A stretch of 59,350 bases of DNA from Acidobacteriota bacterium (lineage in GTDB: Bacteria; Acidobacteriota; Holophagae; Holophagales; Holophagaceae): NCBI GenBank assembly GCA_021802985.1, contig JAJZQW010000004.1:1-59350 (forward strand). The letters run 5' to 3'. Under the pieces are notes generated by a model. It ran no database searches. It saw only the letters and a program-made list of their open reading frames with translations, and had not been told where the DNA came from. A program made the position numbers and the translations under genes. The first letter of the stretch is position 1. Every line of letters begins with the position of its first letter. This document shows, one piece after another, positions 35,945-47,168 of this stretch.

Positions 35945-38197
35945 ATGGTTTCGCTTCGCTCCGTTCGGCTTTCGCTTCGGTTTGTGCTTCCCCTCGGGGT
36001 GGCGCTGGTTTTGTTGGGGTACGCGGTGATGCCGCTGGTGGGCGGGTTGACGCTCCGGTGGTTCGTGCGGGACACGGACATGCGATCCCGCCTCATCGCG
36101 AGTGCCCTGAACGACCCCCTCGCCGAGTTGGTCAAGGCGGGAGACAAGGGACGGATCGATGCCCTGTTCCTTCGCGCCATTCAGGACAAGCGCCTGTTCG
36201 CCTTGGGGTACTGCGATGAGAACGGGAACCTGCTCTACCGGACCTCCACCTTCCCGGAATCCCTCAGCAGGTCCTTGACCACCGCCAAGGGCCCAGAATT
36301 CGGAACGCTGGTGACCCTGCCGCAGGGCCCTTTGTATGTCGCTGATTTTCCAGTCGAGTCTGCTGGCCAAACGATCGGTTCACTGATCCTCGTTCACGAC
36401 ATGAGCTTTGTCGAACGAAGGAGCAACGAGACCAAGGAATATGTGATCATTCTTTTTGCCGTCCTGGGCATTGTCGTCTCCTTGATCACGGTCCTGGTGG
36501 CCCACCTGAGCTGGCGCGGCTGGATGGAAGGCGTCCGGTCCATGTTGCGAGGCGAGGGGATCTTCCGTCCTTTCGACCGGCCCGCCCGCAACGCCGAACT
36601 CCAGCCCCTCGTCGGAGACCTACGGGCGCTGCTCCGGAGCATCGACACCGAGCGGAGATTCTCCGATGACTCCACCACCACCTGGAATCCGGATGCCCTC
36701 CGCCGGCTCCTCCACCAGGAATTGACGGGAGAGCGGGTCATCGTCGTCTCCAACCGCGAGCCCTACATCCACACGAAGACCCAGGGCATGATCGAGGTCC
36801 ACCGGCCGGCCAGCGGCCTCGTGACGGCCGTCGAACCCGTCATGCGGGCCTGCTCGGGCATCTGGATCGCGCACGGGAGTGGCAACGCGGACCGGGAATC
36901 TGCCGACCGGCATGGCCACGTTCCCGTCCCGCCCCTTCATCCCGACTACACCTTGCGGCGCATCTGGCTGACCAAGGAAGAGGAAAGCGGGTACTACTAT
37001 GGCTTTTCGAACGAGGGTCTATGGCCTTTATGCCATATCGCCCATGTGCGCCCCATTTTCCGGAACGGGGATTGGGAGCAGTACGTGGCGATCAACCAGC
37101 GGTTCGCCGATGCGGTCCTGGAGGAAGCGGATACCGACGACCCGGTGGTGCTCGTCCAGGATTACCATCTCGCCCTGCTTCCAGGGATGATCCGGGCCGC
37201 GCTTCCCAAGGCGACCATCATCACCTTCTGGCATATCCCCTGGCCGAATCCCGAATCTTTCGGCATCTGCCCATGGAGGGTGGAACTGCTCCGGGGCCTC
37301 CTCGGGAGTACCATCCTTGGATTCCACACCCCGTACCATTGCAAGAATTTCCTCGAGACGGTGGACCGGTACCTCGAGACCCGCATCGAACACGAATCGT
37401 CCACCATTTCACACGGCGGCAGCCTGACGCTGGTGGAGAGCTATCCGATCTCGATCCAGTGGCCGTCCCCCTGGGGCGTTGAGCCCTCGGTGGAGAGCTG
37501 CAGGAGCGAGATCCTGGCTTCGCTCGGCCTTCCTGCGGGCCACCTGCTGGGCTTGGGCGTCGACCGGCTGGACTATACGAAGGGGATCCTGGAGCGGTTC
37601 CGGGCCGTGGAACGGATGCTGGAACTGCATCCCGAGCTGGTCGGCCGGTTCACGTTCATCCAGATCGCGGCCCCATCTCGATCCGCCCTCGAGGACTACC
37701 AGACCTTCGAGGCCAGGGTCCGCAACCTCGCCACCCGCATCAACCAGAAATTTTCCACGGATACCTATCAGCCCATCGTACTGAAGGTCGAGCATCACGA
37801 ACCCGAGGCGGTGAACCGCTACTATCGGGCCGCCAACGTGTGCATGGTCACCAGCCTGCACGACGGGATGAACCTGGTCGCGAAAGAGTACGTCGCCGCG
37901 CGGGATGATGAGCAGGGCGTGCTGCTCCTGAGCCAGTTCACCGGTGCCGCCCATGAGATGCACGAAGCGCTCATCGTCAACCCGTATCACATCGAGCAGA
38001 CCGCCTCGGCGCTGTTCCAGGCGCTGTCCATGCCGGAGATGGAACAGCGGGAGCGGATGCGGAGCATGCGGGCCCTGATCCGGGACTTCAACGTCTATCG
38101 CTGGGCAGGGAGAATGCTGCTGGATGCAGCGCGGATCAGGCGCCGGGAGAAACTCACGGCAAGGCTGAACCAGGAATGGACGGATGGGAGCCGCTGA
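35945..38197 (+). CDS. otsA: membrane-anchored trehalose-6-phosphate synthase-like protein with N-terminal sensor domain
   Basis: 750 residues. Residues about 12-35 form TM1; 36-155 a periplasmic region with [13 protein letters not shown], resembling a Cache/PAS-type sensor; 158-181 TM2 ([25 protein letters not shown]); then a HAMP-like helical linker to about 240. The catalytic GT20 domain starts near [12 protein letters not shown] and has [69 protein letters not shown] (donor phosphate Arg and Lys) and [18 protein letters not shown]. otsB follows 39 bp downstream. The usual N-terminal GGL loop reads PASGLVTAV. The GLWPLCH block differs from E. coli OtsA, so the acceptor might not be glucose-6-phosphate. 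Confidence 0.9.
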   Translation: MVSLRSVRLSLRFVLPLGVALVLLGYAVMPLVGGLTLRWFVRDTDMRSRLIASALNDPLAELVKAGDKGRIDALFLRAIQDKRLFALGYCDENGNLLYRTSTFPESLSRSLTTAKGPEFGTLVTLPQGPLYVADFPVESAGQTIGSLILVHDMSFVERRSNETKEYVIILFAVLGIVVSLITVLVAHLSWRGWMEGVRSMLRGEGIFRPFDRPARNAELQPLVGDLRALLRSIDTERRFSDDSTTTWNPDALRRLLHQELTGERVIVVSNREPYIHTKTQGMIEVHRPASGLVTAVEPVMRACSGIWIAHGSGNADRESADRHGHVPVPPLHPDYTLRRIWLTKEEESGYYYGFSNEGLWPLCHIAHVRPIFRNGDWEQYVAINQRFADAVLEEADTDDPVVLVQDYHLALLPGMIRAALPKATIITFWHIPWPNPESFGICPWRVELLRGLLGSTILGFHTPYHCKNFLETVDRYLETRIEHESSTISHGGSLTLVESYPISIQWPSPWGVEPSVESCRSEILASLGLPAGHLLGLGVDRLDYTKGILERFRAVERMLELHPELVGRFTFIQIAAPSRSALEDYQTFEARVRNLATRINQKFSTDTYQPIVLKVEHHEPEAVNRYYRAANVCMVTSLHDGMNLVAKEYVAARDDEQGVLLLSQFTGAAHEMHEALIVNPYHIEQTASALFQALSMPEMEQRERMRSMRALIRDFNVYRWAGRMLLDAARIRRREKLTARLNQEWTDGSR

Positions 38198-38236
38198 CCG
38201 GTAGGCCGGTGGCAGGGATGATGGAGCGGAGGCGAT

Positions 38237-38983
38237 TTGGAACTGAGCAGACTCTGGGTCTTCGATTTTGATGGCACACTCGCGCCCCTTGTCCCAGAGC
38301 GCGACCAGGCCCGGTTGCACCCGGCGTGCCTTGAGGTGCTGAAGGAACTGGTCCGACAGGAGGGCCAGCAGGTGGCGATCCTCTCCAGTCGGCGGCTGGA
38401 GGATCTTGCCTCGAGGGTCCAGGTTCCGGGGATCTTCCTCGGAGGAGGAAGTGGCTTGGAGTGGCGGTCCCCCGACGGGCAGCATCACCTTCCTCCCTCT
38501 GGCGTCCAGGAGAGGCTGCGCTCCGAACGGGCCCGGCTATGGCCCTTCCTCGATCAGGTCGCACGCCTTCCGGGCATCGACCTTGAAGATAAAAAGTGGT
38601 CCATGTCGATCCACTTCCGGGGGGCTTCCCCGGATGCCAGGCGGGACCTCGAAGCCTGGAGGACCGCCCGCGCCATGGAAGATGGCATGCAGATTTTCCG
38701 AGGCCCTGAGGTCTTCGAGGTCCCGTTCCTTCAAGGAGCCGGCAAGGTTTCTGGCCTCCAGACCCTCTGCCGGATTCTTGGAGTAGATCCCGACCGGGTG
38801 GACATGGTCTATGCCGGCGATGACGGCAACGATCTTCTGGCCATGCGCTGGGTCCTCGACCGGGGTGGAACGGCCTTTTTTGTCGGGACGCCGTGCCCGA
38901 TCGAGGGTCCCCATCCCGTGGAAGACCCCTCGTCCCTAGCCGAAAGCATCCGAAGCCTGTTGGAAGGCAAGGCGCGTCTGTAG
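38237..38983 (+). CDS. otsB: trehalose-6-phosphate phosphatase
   Basis: 248 residues, TTG start 38237 with GGAGGCGA immediately upstream. HAD-superfamily phosphatase with motif I in WVFDFDGTLAPLVPERD, motif II in VAILSSRRL, motif III Lys in QGAGKVSGLQTL and motif IV in MVYAGDDGNDLLAMRW. The cap region and length fit OtsB/TPP (about 240-270). It lies 39 bp after otsA, so both steps of trehalose synthesis are together. The gene ends about 55 bp before a strong hairpin. Confidence 0.94.
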   Translation: MELSRLWVFDFDGTLAPLVPERDQARLHPACLEVLKELVRQEGQQVAILSSRRLEDLASRVQVPGIFLGGGSGLEWRSPDGQHHLPPSGVQERLRSERARLWPFLDQVARLPGIDLEDKKWSMSIHFRGASPDARRDLEAWRTARAMEDGMQIFRGPEVFEVPFLQGAGKVSGLQTLCRILGVDPDRVDMVYAGDDGNDLLAMRWVLDRGGTAFFVGTPCPIEGPHPVEDPSSLAESIRSLLEGKARL

Positions 38984-39038
38984 CGACCTTCCTCTTGGCG
39001 GGTCAGCGCGGGAAGCTATTCCGCCTACGTGTACACCA

Positions 39039-39063
39039 AGCGGGCGCCTTGCGGCGCCCGCTT
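39039..39063. terminator. bidirectional hairpin between otsB and peroxiredoxin
   Basis: Perfect 11-bp stem aagcgggcgcc / ggcgcccgctt with loop ttgc, between convergent genes. It has short T-rich flanks only. Confidence 0.7.
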
Positions 39064-39081
39064 CATGTGTTCTCTACCGAT

Positions 39082-39663
39082 CTACTTGGTCGAAGCGTAG
39101 GCCTTCAGCCCGTCGAAGGTCGGCTTCATGGCCTTCTCGCCTTTGTGCCAGTTGGCGGGGCAGACTTCGCCGTGCTCTTCGGTGAAGTCGATGGCGTCGA
39201 GGAGGCGCAGGACTTCGTCCACGTTGCGGCCCAGGTCGTTGTGGTTCACGGTGATGTGCTTCAGCTCACCCTTGGCGTTGATGATGAACAGGCCGCGCAG
39301 GGCGATGCCCCCGGGCAGCAGCACGTTGTAGTCCTGGGCGATGGTCTTGTTCAGGTCGGAGACCAGGGGGAAGGTCACGCCCTGGATGCCGCCCTCCTTG
39401 CGGGGGGTGTTGGCCCAGGCCCAGTGGCTGAAGTGGGAGTCCACGCTCACGCCGATGACCTGGGTGTTGCGGGCCTCGAACTCCTTGACGGCATCGGCGA
39501 AGGCCAGGATCTCCGTGGGGCACACGAAGGTGAAGTCGAGGGGGTAGAAGAAGAGGACGATCTTCTTGCCCTTGTAGTCGGACAGGGAGATCTCCTTGAA
39601 CTCGCCGTGGACCAGGGCCTTGGCCTTGAACTCGGGAGCGGGCTGGGTGACGAATGCGGCCAT
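39082..39663 (-). CDS. 2-Cys peroxiredoxin (AhpC/Prx1 type)
   Basis: 193 residues. Peroxidatic Cys in FYPLDFTFVCPTEILAF (about residue 48) and resolving Cys in HGEVCPANWHKGEKAM (about 169). GGIALRGLFIINAKGELKHITVNHNDLGRNVDEVLRLLDAI is the typical Prx1 core, with the GGxG-like loop present but no YF tail, which suggests a robust, less oxidation-sensitive enzyme. It reduces peroxides using thioredoxin or AhpF-like partners, none of which is adjacent. ACGGAGG precedes the ATG. The 203-bp upstream region holds a candidate promoter and operator. Confidence 0.96.
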   Translation of the reverse strand: MAAFVTQPAPEFKAKALVHGEFKEISLSDYKGKKIVLFFYPLDFTFVCPTEILAFADAVKEFEARNTQVIGVSVDSHFSHWAWANTPRKEGGIQGVTFPLVSDLNKTIAQDYNVLLPGGIALRGLFIINAKGELKHITVNHNDLGRNVDEVLRLLDAIDFTEEHGEVCPANWHKGEKAMKPTFDGLKAYASTK

Positions 39664-39714
39664 GGGATTGCCTCCGTTCCGGGGGATTGCCCCGGGGATG
39701 ATGTGGGAATAAAA

Positions 39715-39768
39715 AGGCTACGACGGGGTCTGGGTCGCTTCAAGGAAAATATCCGACTAATTCGGTAA
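39715..39768 (-). promoter_or_regulatory. candidate promoter and operator of the peroxiredoxin gene
   Basis: Minus strand: TTGAAG (39738-39743), 17-bp spacer, TAGCCT (39715-39720). Directly upstream is taccgaattagtcggata (39750-39767), whose accga/tcggt halves resemble an Rrf2/IscR-type site. Both are eye-found candidates. Confidence 0.3.
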
Positions 39769-39866
39769 ACAATATGAAACCTCGGGGTCCATTGACGGTG
39801 TCTGGTCGAGGGATGATCCCCAACCGCGTGCTAACCTAAACGATTCATGCCTTTTGAGGGATCCCC

Positions 39867-41168
39867 ATGCAGCCCATCCAGCTTTCGGTCTTCTCGGAGA
39901 TCGCCCGTCTCAAGCAGGTGGTGGTCCACGATCCCGGCCCGGAGGTGGACCTCATGGTTCCCGGGATGATGGAGAAGCTGCTCTTCGACGACATCCTGTT
40001 CGGGGAACACGCCCGCCAGGAACATGCCCTGTTCCGGCAGGTGCTGGCCCGGGTGGCCGACGAGGTGCTGGACGTGCAGGACCTCTTCGTGGAGTCGCTC
40101 CAGGACGAGGGCGTGAAGCTGGCCTTCATCGAGGATCTGCGTCGGCTGGCCGGCCTGCCGGATGAGACCTGCAACCTGCTGCGGGACATGACCCCGGCCC
40201 AGGCCGCCTGCAGCGTCATCACCGGGGTGCCCTGGGATGACATGCCCAGCCACACGCCCTGGGAGCAGGAGTTCGACTACCGGCTGCGCCCCATCCCCAA
40301 CCTGCTGTTCATGCGGGATCCGGCTTCGGTCATCGGCGACGGCTACAGCGTGAACGCCATGGCCACCTGGGCCCGGGAGCGCGAGCCGCTGATCCTCAGC
40401 ACCATCTTCCGCCACCACCCGCGCCTGCGGCACCTCACGGAGCAGGACAAGTGGTTCGACCAGGTCACGCCGCTGGTCCGGGGCGACATCAAGGTACCCG
40501 TGAGCCTGGAGGGCGGCGACATCCTGGTGCTGTCGGACAAGGTGCTGGCGGTGGGCTGCTCCGAGCGCAGCAGCACGGACGCCATCTCCTGCCTGGCCGA
40601 GAGCCTGCGGGCCGATCACGTGGCCGGGCAGGGCCGCTTCGAGCACCTGGTCATGGTGCTCATGCCCAAGAAGCGCAGCGCCATGCACCTGGACACCATC
40701 TTCACCCGCATCAGCGAAGGCGAGTGCCTGGTCTATCCGCCCTACTTCACCGAGGGCAGCCGGGAGCTGCTGAACGTGGTGATCATGGATCTCCGCCATC
40801 CGGAGCTGCGGTTCACCACCCAGCCCAACCTGCTGACGGCCCTGAAGGGTCTGGGCATCGACCTGGCCCCGGTCTTCTGCGGCGGCCAGGACTACATCCG
40901 GCAGCAGCGGGAGCAGTGGACGGACGGGGCCAATGCCTTCGCCCTGGCCCCTGGCGTGATCACCAGCTACAGCCGGAATGTCGCCACCGCCGAGGAGCTC
41001 TCGAAGGCGGGCTACCAGGTGTTGACGGAGCGCCAGCTGCTGGCGGATCCGGCCCTGAACCTGCTGGATGGCGGCAAGTACCTCATCCAGATCCGGAGCA
41101 GCGAACTGAGCCGGGCCCGGGGCGGCCCCCGCTGCATGACCATGCCGCTGGCCCGGGAAGGTCGCTAG
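39867..41168 (+). CDS. arcA: arginine deiminase
   Basis: 433 residues. It converts arginine to citrulline and ammonia. Family blocks: FSEIARLKQVVVHDPGPEVDLM, NLLFMRDPASVIGDGYSVNAM (FMRDP), KVPVSLEGGDILVLSDKVLAVGCSERSS (EGGD, SERT-like), MHLDTIFTRI (HxD) and the nucleophilic Cys in ARGGPRCMTMPLAREGR at the C-terminus. Length is normal (about 405-435). No arcB or arcC follows, so the full fermentative pathway is not encoded here. GAGGG precedes the ATG at a good distance. A T-tract hairpin lies 60 bp after the stop but belongs to the next gene's leader. Confidence 0.96.
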   Translation: MQPIQLSVFSEIARLKQVVVHDPGPEVDLMVPGMMEKLLFDDILFGEHARQEHALFRQVLARVADEVLDVQDLFVESLQDEGVKLAFIEDLRRLAGLPDETCNLLRDMTPAQAACSVITGVPWDDMPSHTPWEQEFDYRLRPIPNLLFMRDPASVIGDGYSVNAMATWAREREPLILSTIFRHHPRLRHLTEQDKWFDQVTPLVRGDIKVPVSLEGGDILVLSDKVLAVGCSERSSTDAISCLAESLRADHVAGQGRFEHLVMVLMPKKRSAMHLDTIFTRISEGECLVYPPYFTEGSRELLNVVIMDLRHPELRFTTQPNLLTALKGLGIDLAPVFCGGQDYIRQQREQWTDGANAFALAPGVITSYSRNVATAEELSKAGYQVLTERQLLADPALNLLDGGKYLIQIRSSELSRARGGPRCMTMPLAREGR

Positions 41169-41214
41169 CAATTCTTGCAAGGGCTGGAGAAGGGGTAACC
41201 CTTTCCTTTCCTGG

Positions 41215-41261
41215 TAGACTTCTCTTTCGCGCCTCGATTCCTCGAGGCGCCCCTTTTTTTT
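41215..41261 (+). promoter_or_regulatory. TAGACTT box plus leader terminator before the lpxL-like gene
   Basis: TAGACTT (41215-41221, preceded by TGG as in an extended -10) is followed by hairpin gcgcctcga / tcgaggcgc (41229-41250, loop ttcc) and cccctttttttt ending at 41261. The T-tract ends 18 bp before the ATG, so any transcript starting at TAGACTT must pass the terminator to reach the gene. It also serves as the terminator of arcA. Confidence 0.65.
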
Positions 41262-41279
41262 GGGACCAGTCCCCCGATC

Positions 41280-42263
41280 ATGCCTCCCCTCGATCCCGCC
41301 GCCGCGCCCGCTCCGACCCTCCGGCACCGCCTGGAGTACGGGGCCTTCCGCCTGCTGGACGGGGTGCTGGGGCGCCTCCCCTGGGGCACGGTTCAGGCCC
41401 TGGGGGAAGCGGCCGGGATGGCCTTCTACCTGGCCGATCCCCGGCACCGCCGGGTCGTGCGGGAGAATCTCCGCAGGGCGGACCTGGGCCTTTCCGAGGC
41501 CGAGACCCGGGCCATGGCGCGGGCCTGCTTCCGGCACTTCGGCGGCCTCTTCGTGGGCCTGCTGAGGCTCCGGCGGGCCACGCCGGAGGAGCTGGACCGC
41601 TGGATCAAGGTGGAGGGCCTCGAGCACTTCGACGCGGTGAAGGCCCGGGGGAAGGGCTTCATCCAGCTCACGGGCCACTACGGGAACTGGGAGGCCATCG
41701 CCTTGGCCCAGAGCCGGATGGGCCGGTCACTGGCGGTCATTGGCCGGGAGCTGGACAACCCCCTGCTGGAGCGCATCTCCCTGGCCTTCCGCACCCGCTT
41801 CGGCAACCGGGTCATCCTCAAGGACGGGGCCATGCGGGAGACCCTCAAGGCCCTCAAGGCCGGGGACGGCGTGGGCTTCCTGCTGGACCAGGACGCCCTC
41901 ACCACGGGTGTGTGGGTGAAGTTTCTCGGCCAGTGGGCCTCGACCTTCGGCACCGCCGGCAGCCTCGCGGCGCGCTATGGCCTGCCGGTGCTGCCGGTCT
42001 TCAGCTGGCCCAACGGGGATGGCACCACCACCGTCCGTTTCGAGCCGCCCTTCGAGGTGCCGGTCACCGGCGACGCCGCCCGGGACGCCTGGGTGGCCAC
42101 CCAGCTCATGACCGCCCGGATCGAGGCCCAGATCCGGAAGGATCCCCGCTGGTGGTTCTGGATGCACCGCCGCTTCAAGACCCGGCCCGCAGAGGGGCAT
42201 CCCCTCCCGGCTCCGCTTCCCCCTTCCGAGTGGCTAGACTTGTTCTCTTCTCCCGCCTTGTAA
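41280..42263 (+). CDS. lipid A biosynthesis acyltransferase (LpxL/HtrB family)
   Basis: 327 residues from ATG 41280. HX4E catalytic motif in LTGHYGNWEAIALAQ (about residues 126-140); other blocks LRHRLEYGAFRLLDGVLGRLPWGTVQALG, GDGVGFLLDQDALTTGVWVKFLGQWASTFGTAGSLAARYGLPVLPVF and DPRWWFWMHRRFKTRP near the end. These inner-membrane enzymes transfer secondary acyl chains to lipid A, which implies an LPS-bearing outer membrane. The ribosome-binding site GGGA sits in gggac-ca-gtccc, a small self-pairing element next to the leader T-tract. Confidence 0.93.
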   Translation: MPPLDPAAAPAPTLRHRLEYGAFRLLDGVLGRLPWGTVQALGEAAGMAFYLADPRHRRVVRENLRRADLGLSEAETRAMARACFRHFGGLFVGLLRLRRATPEELDRWIKVEGLEHFDAVKARGKGFIQLTGHYGNWEAIALAQSRMGRSLAVIGRELDNPLLERISLAFRTRFGNRVILKDGAMRETLKALKAGDGVGFLLDQDALTTGVWVKFLGQWASTFGTAGSLAARYGLPVLPVFSWPNGDGTTTVRFEPPFEVPVTGDAARDAWVATQLMTARIEAQIRKDPRWWFWMHRRFKTRPAEGHPLPAPLPPSEWLDLFSSPAL

Positions 42264-42305
42264 CAGGGCCGCCGGGGTCATCCCCTTCCGGCCCGCCTTT
42301 TTTTT
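42235..42305 (+). promoter_or_regulatory. TAGACTT box plus leader terminator before greA
   Basis: TAGACTT (42235-42241) lies inside the end of the lpxL-like gene. Hairpin gggccgccgggg ... ccccttccggccc (about 42266-42294) is followed by cccgccttttttttt ending at 42305. Only nine bases separate the T-tract from the greA ATG. Flanking text tttttttttggacc matches the same element before the lpxL-like gene. The layout is that of the E. coli greA leader (GraL), which ends prematurely to give short RNAs. Confidence 0.65.
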
Positions 42306-42314
42306 GGACCTCCC

Positions 42315-42785
42315 ATGCCCAAGCACGTGCTCGCCAAGCTGGAACAGGAATTGAAGGACATCAAGCAGGCGCTCCTGGTGGACATCCCCCAGGAGATCGC
42401 CCGCGCGGCCGGCCAGGGCGACCTGTCCGAGAACGCCGAGTACGAGCAGGCCCTCGTCAAGCGCGACATGTTCCAGAACAAGATGGTGGTCCTGGAGAAG
42501 CGCATCGCCGAAGTGGCCAGCATGGACATCAGCCGCCTGCCCAAGGGCCGGGTTGCCTACGGCTCCAAAGTCACGATCCTGGACCTGGACTCCGAGGAGG
42601 AGTTCACCTACAAGCTGGTGCTGCCGGAGGAACTCGATGGGCATCCGCACCACCTCAGCATCAGCTCGCCCATCGGCTCGGCCCTCGTGGGCCAGGAGGA
42701 GGGCGGCGAGGTGCGCGTCCAGATCCCCGCGGGGATCCGCCGCTTCGAGATCCTGGAACTGAAGACCATCCACGATGTAGCCTAA
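42315..42785 (+). CDS. greA: transcription elongation factor GreA
   Basis: 156 residues. N-terminal antiparallel coiled coil ([48 protein letters not shown]) with the acidic tip DLSENAEY that reaches into the RNA polymerase secondary channel, then the FKBP-like C-terminal domain ([30 protein letters not shown] ... [23 protein letters not shown]). GreA rescues backtracked polymerase. It is preceded by a terminator-like leader and followed by clpX 22 bp downstream. Confidence 0.96.
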   Translation: MPKHVLAKLEQELKDIKQALLVDIPQEIARAAGQGDLSENAEYEQALVKRDMFQNKMVVLEKRIAEVASMDISRLPKGRVAYGSKVTILDLDSEEEFTYKLVLPEELDGHPHHLSISSPIGSALVGQEEGGEVRVQIPAGIRRFEILELKTIHDVA

Positions 42786-42807
42786 GCGAGCCCCAGGGGG
42801 GGGACCT

Positions 42808-44052
42808 GTGAATAAATACAAGCGCGACCAGAAATGCTCCTTCTGCGGGAAGGAGCCCCATGAGGTGGAGCAGCTTCTGGCCGGGCCGGACGCCTTCATC
42901 TGCAACGAGTGCCTGGAGGCGGGCCAGCTTCAGCTGCGCATGAGCCGGCAGGGCAAGCCCTTGGGCAAGCACGAGGCCCGTCTCAGCCGTCCGAAGGAGA
43001 TCAAGGCTTTCCTGGATGACTACGTCATTGGGCAGGAATCGGCCAAGAAGCGGCTCTCCGTGGCCGTCTACAACCACTACAAACGCATCCTCACCCCCCG
43101 GAAGGTCCTGGGTTCGAGCGAAGTAGAGCTGTCCAAGAGCAACATCCTGCTGCTCGGGCCCACGGGCACGGGCAAGACCCTCCTGGCGCAGACCCTGGCG
43201 CGGTTTCTGGACGTGCCCCTGGCCATGGCCGACGCCACCACGCTGACCGAGGCCGGCTACGTGGGCGAGGACGTCGAGAACATCCTCACCAAGCTGCTCC
43301 AGGCCGCCAACTACGACGTGGAGCGAGCCCAGCGGGGCATCGTCTTCATCGACGAGATCGACAAGATCGGCCGCAAGAGCGAGAACCCCAGCATCACCCG
43401 CGACGTGAGCGGCGAGGGTGTGCAGCAGGCGCTCCTGAAGCTCGTCGAAGGCACCGTGGCCAACGTGCCGCCCCAGGGCGGCCGGAAGCACCCCCACCAG
43501 GAGTTCATCCAGCTGGACACCAGCAACATCCTGTTCATCTGTGGCGGCGCCTTCGTGGGCATCGAGGACATCATCAAGCAGCGCATCCGGGCCAAGGCCG
43601 TGGGGTTCGGTGCCCAGCCCTCCTCCAAGGGCGACAAGGACAACCTGCTGAGCCTCGTGGAACCCGAGGACATCATCAAGTTCGGCCTCATCCCCGAACT
43701 GGTGGGCCGCCTGCCGGTGGTGGCGGGACTGACGCCCCTGGACCGGGAGGCCCTGGTGGCCATCCTCACCCAGCCCAAGAACGCCGTCACCAAGCAGTTC
43801 GTGAAGCTGCTGGACATGGATGACGTGGACCTGAGCTTCGAGGAGGGCGCCCTGGAGGCCATCGCCGACCAGGCCCTCACTCGCAAGCTGGGCGCCCGCG
43901 GGTTGCGCAGCCTGGTGGAGCAGATCCTCCTGGAGCCCATGTACGAGCTGCCCTCGGACAAGCGCAGCACCCGGGAAACCCTGCGCATCACCCGACAGAA
44001 GGTGGAGGAGGTGCTCAACCTGCCCTCCCACCCCATCTCCGCGGCGGGTTGA
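42808..44052 (+). CDS. clpX: ATP-dependent Clp protease ATP-binding subunit ClpX
   Basis: 414 residues, GTG start 42808 after GGGGGGGACCT. N-terminal zinc finger [33 protein letters not shown]+ Walker A in [21 protein letters not shown] (about 115-135), Walker B in [17 protein letters not shown], pore loop in [11 protein letters not shown] and sensor 2 in [23 protein letters not shown]. It unfolds substrates for ClpP. No clpP is adjacent, which is unusual because clpP-clpX pairs are common. greA precedes it and lon follows, with a small gene on the other strand between. Confidence 0.97.
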   Translation: MNKYKRDQKCSFCGKEPHEVEQLLAGPDAFICNECLEAGQLQLRMSRQGKPLGKHEARLSRPKEIKAFLDDYVIGQESAKKRLSVAVYNHYKRILTPRKVLGSSEVELSKSNILLLGPTGTGKTLLAQTLARFLDVPLAMADATTLTEAGYVGEDVENILTKLLQAANYDVERAQRGIVFIDEIDKIGRKSENPSITRDVSGEGVQQALLKLVEGTVANVPPQGGRKHPHQEFIQLDTSNILFICGGAFVGIEDIIKQRIRAKAVGFGAQPSSKGDKDNLLSLVEPEDIIKFGLIPELVGRLPVVAGLTPLDREALVAILTQPKNAVTKQFVKLLDMDDVDLSFEEGALEAIADQALTRKLGARGLRSLVEQILLEPMYELPSDKRSTRETLRITRQKVEEVLNLPSHPISAAG

Positions 44053-44058
44053 GGCCGG

Positions 44059-44259
44059 TCAGAACATGACGTGCAGCCCCACCGGTACACTGGACTGGGG
44101 CTCGAGCAGGTGCCCGTTCACCCGCTGGTGGACGGGCACCTGGAAGAAGGCGTAGACCTGGATGCCGGGGCGCAGGTTCGCCGTCAGGCCGGGGCTGAGG
44201 TAGACCAGGGCGGAGGCGGCGAGCAGGAGGAGAGCGGTGCGCGGAAGGGAGCGGGTCAT
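44059..44259 (-). CDS. small exported protein, unknown function
   Basis: 66 residues from ATG 44259, with GGAGGG spaced three bases before it. A classical signal peptide ([27 protein letters not shown]) is followed by about 39 mature residues containing [19 protein letters not shown]. No Cys, so not a lipoprotein. Family not recognised. It is convergent with clpX, with 6 bp between stops, and its start faces the lon promoter region. The ribosome-binding site and signal peptide make a real gene likely. Confidence 0.65.
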   Translation of the reverse strand: MTRSLPRTALLLLAASALVYLSPGLTANLRPGIQVYAFFQVPVHQRVNGHLLEPQSSVPVGLHVMF

Positions 44260-44270
44260 GGACCCTCCAA

Positions 44271-44286
44271 ATCTGTCAGGACAGAT
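44271..44286. promoter_or_regulatory. palindrome atctgtc-ag-gacagat in the lon upstream region
   Basis: Seven-bp arms with a 2-bp spacer, 12 bp upstream of the small exported-protein start and about 180 bp upstream of lon. A regulator-binding site is possible; no known family consensus was recognised. Confidence 0.25.
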
Positions 44287-44463
44287 GAATGGTGCCAGCC
44301 GCCGGTCGGACTCACCTGCGTCAATTTGTCCGGGGACCCCCCGATGGCTGAGCAGCCCTCCGTCCCGGGGAGGGGGGCTGACCTTCGCGCAGGGTGTCCA
44401 GATCGGCGTAAACTTTGCTGACGTCCTTGGCGGGTGCCCGCCGTAGGCCGTCTGGAGTCCTCC

Positions 44464-46917
<2,454 letters not shown>

Positions 46918-46959
46918 GACGGCTGACAGCCGACGGCCCACAGCTGATACCCTTTTCCC

Positions 46960-47160
46960 ATGCGCTTTCTCGCCAGCCACGTCATCCACTTCTTCGTCAT
47001 GGGCATGGGCATCGCCTTGGTGCTGGGGCTGCTGCACCCCACGACGCGGCGGGAGCGGACGCGGGCATCGATCCTGAAGCATGCGGCGGGGCTCATCGGC
47101 ATTGGCCTGGCACTGGCCTGGCTGATGTACCTGCTGCCGCGCCACCCGGTCCGCTTCTAG
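46960..47160 (+). CDS. small two-helix membrane protein, unknown function
   Basis: 66 residues with two predicted membrane segments: [21 protein letters not shown] (about 7-27) and [20 protein letters not shown] (about 41-60), joined by a basic loop ([13 protein letters not shown]). A PVRF tail follows. It sits 42 bp after lon and 8 bp before the YihY gene, consistent with co-transcription with YihY. No family recognised. Confidence 0.65.
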   Translation: MRFLASHVIHFFVMGMGIALVLGLLHPTTRRERTRASILKHAAGLIGIGLALAWLMYLLPRHPVRF

Positions 47161-47168
47161 GGGGAGCC

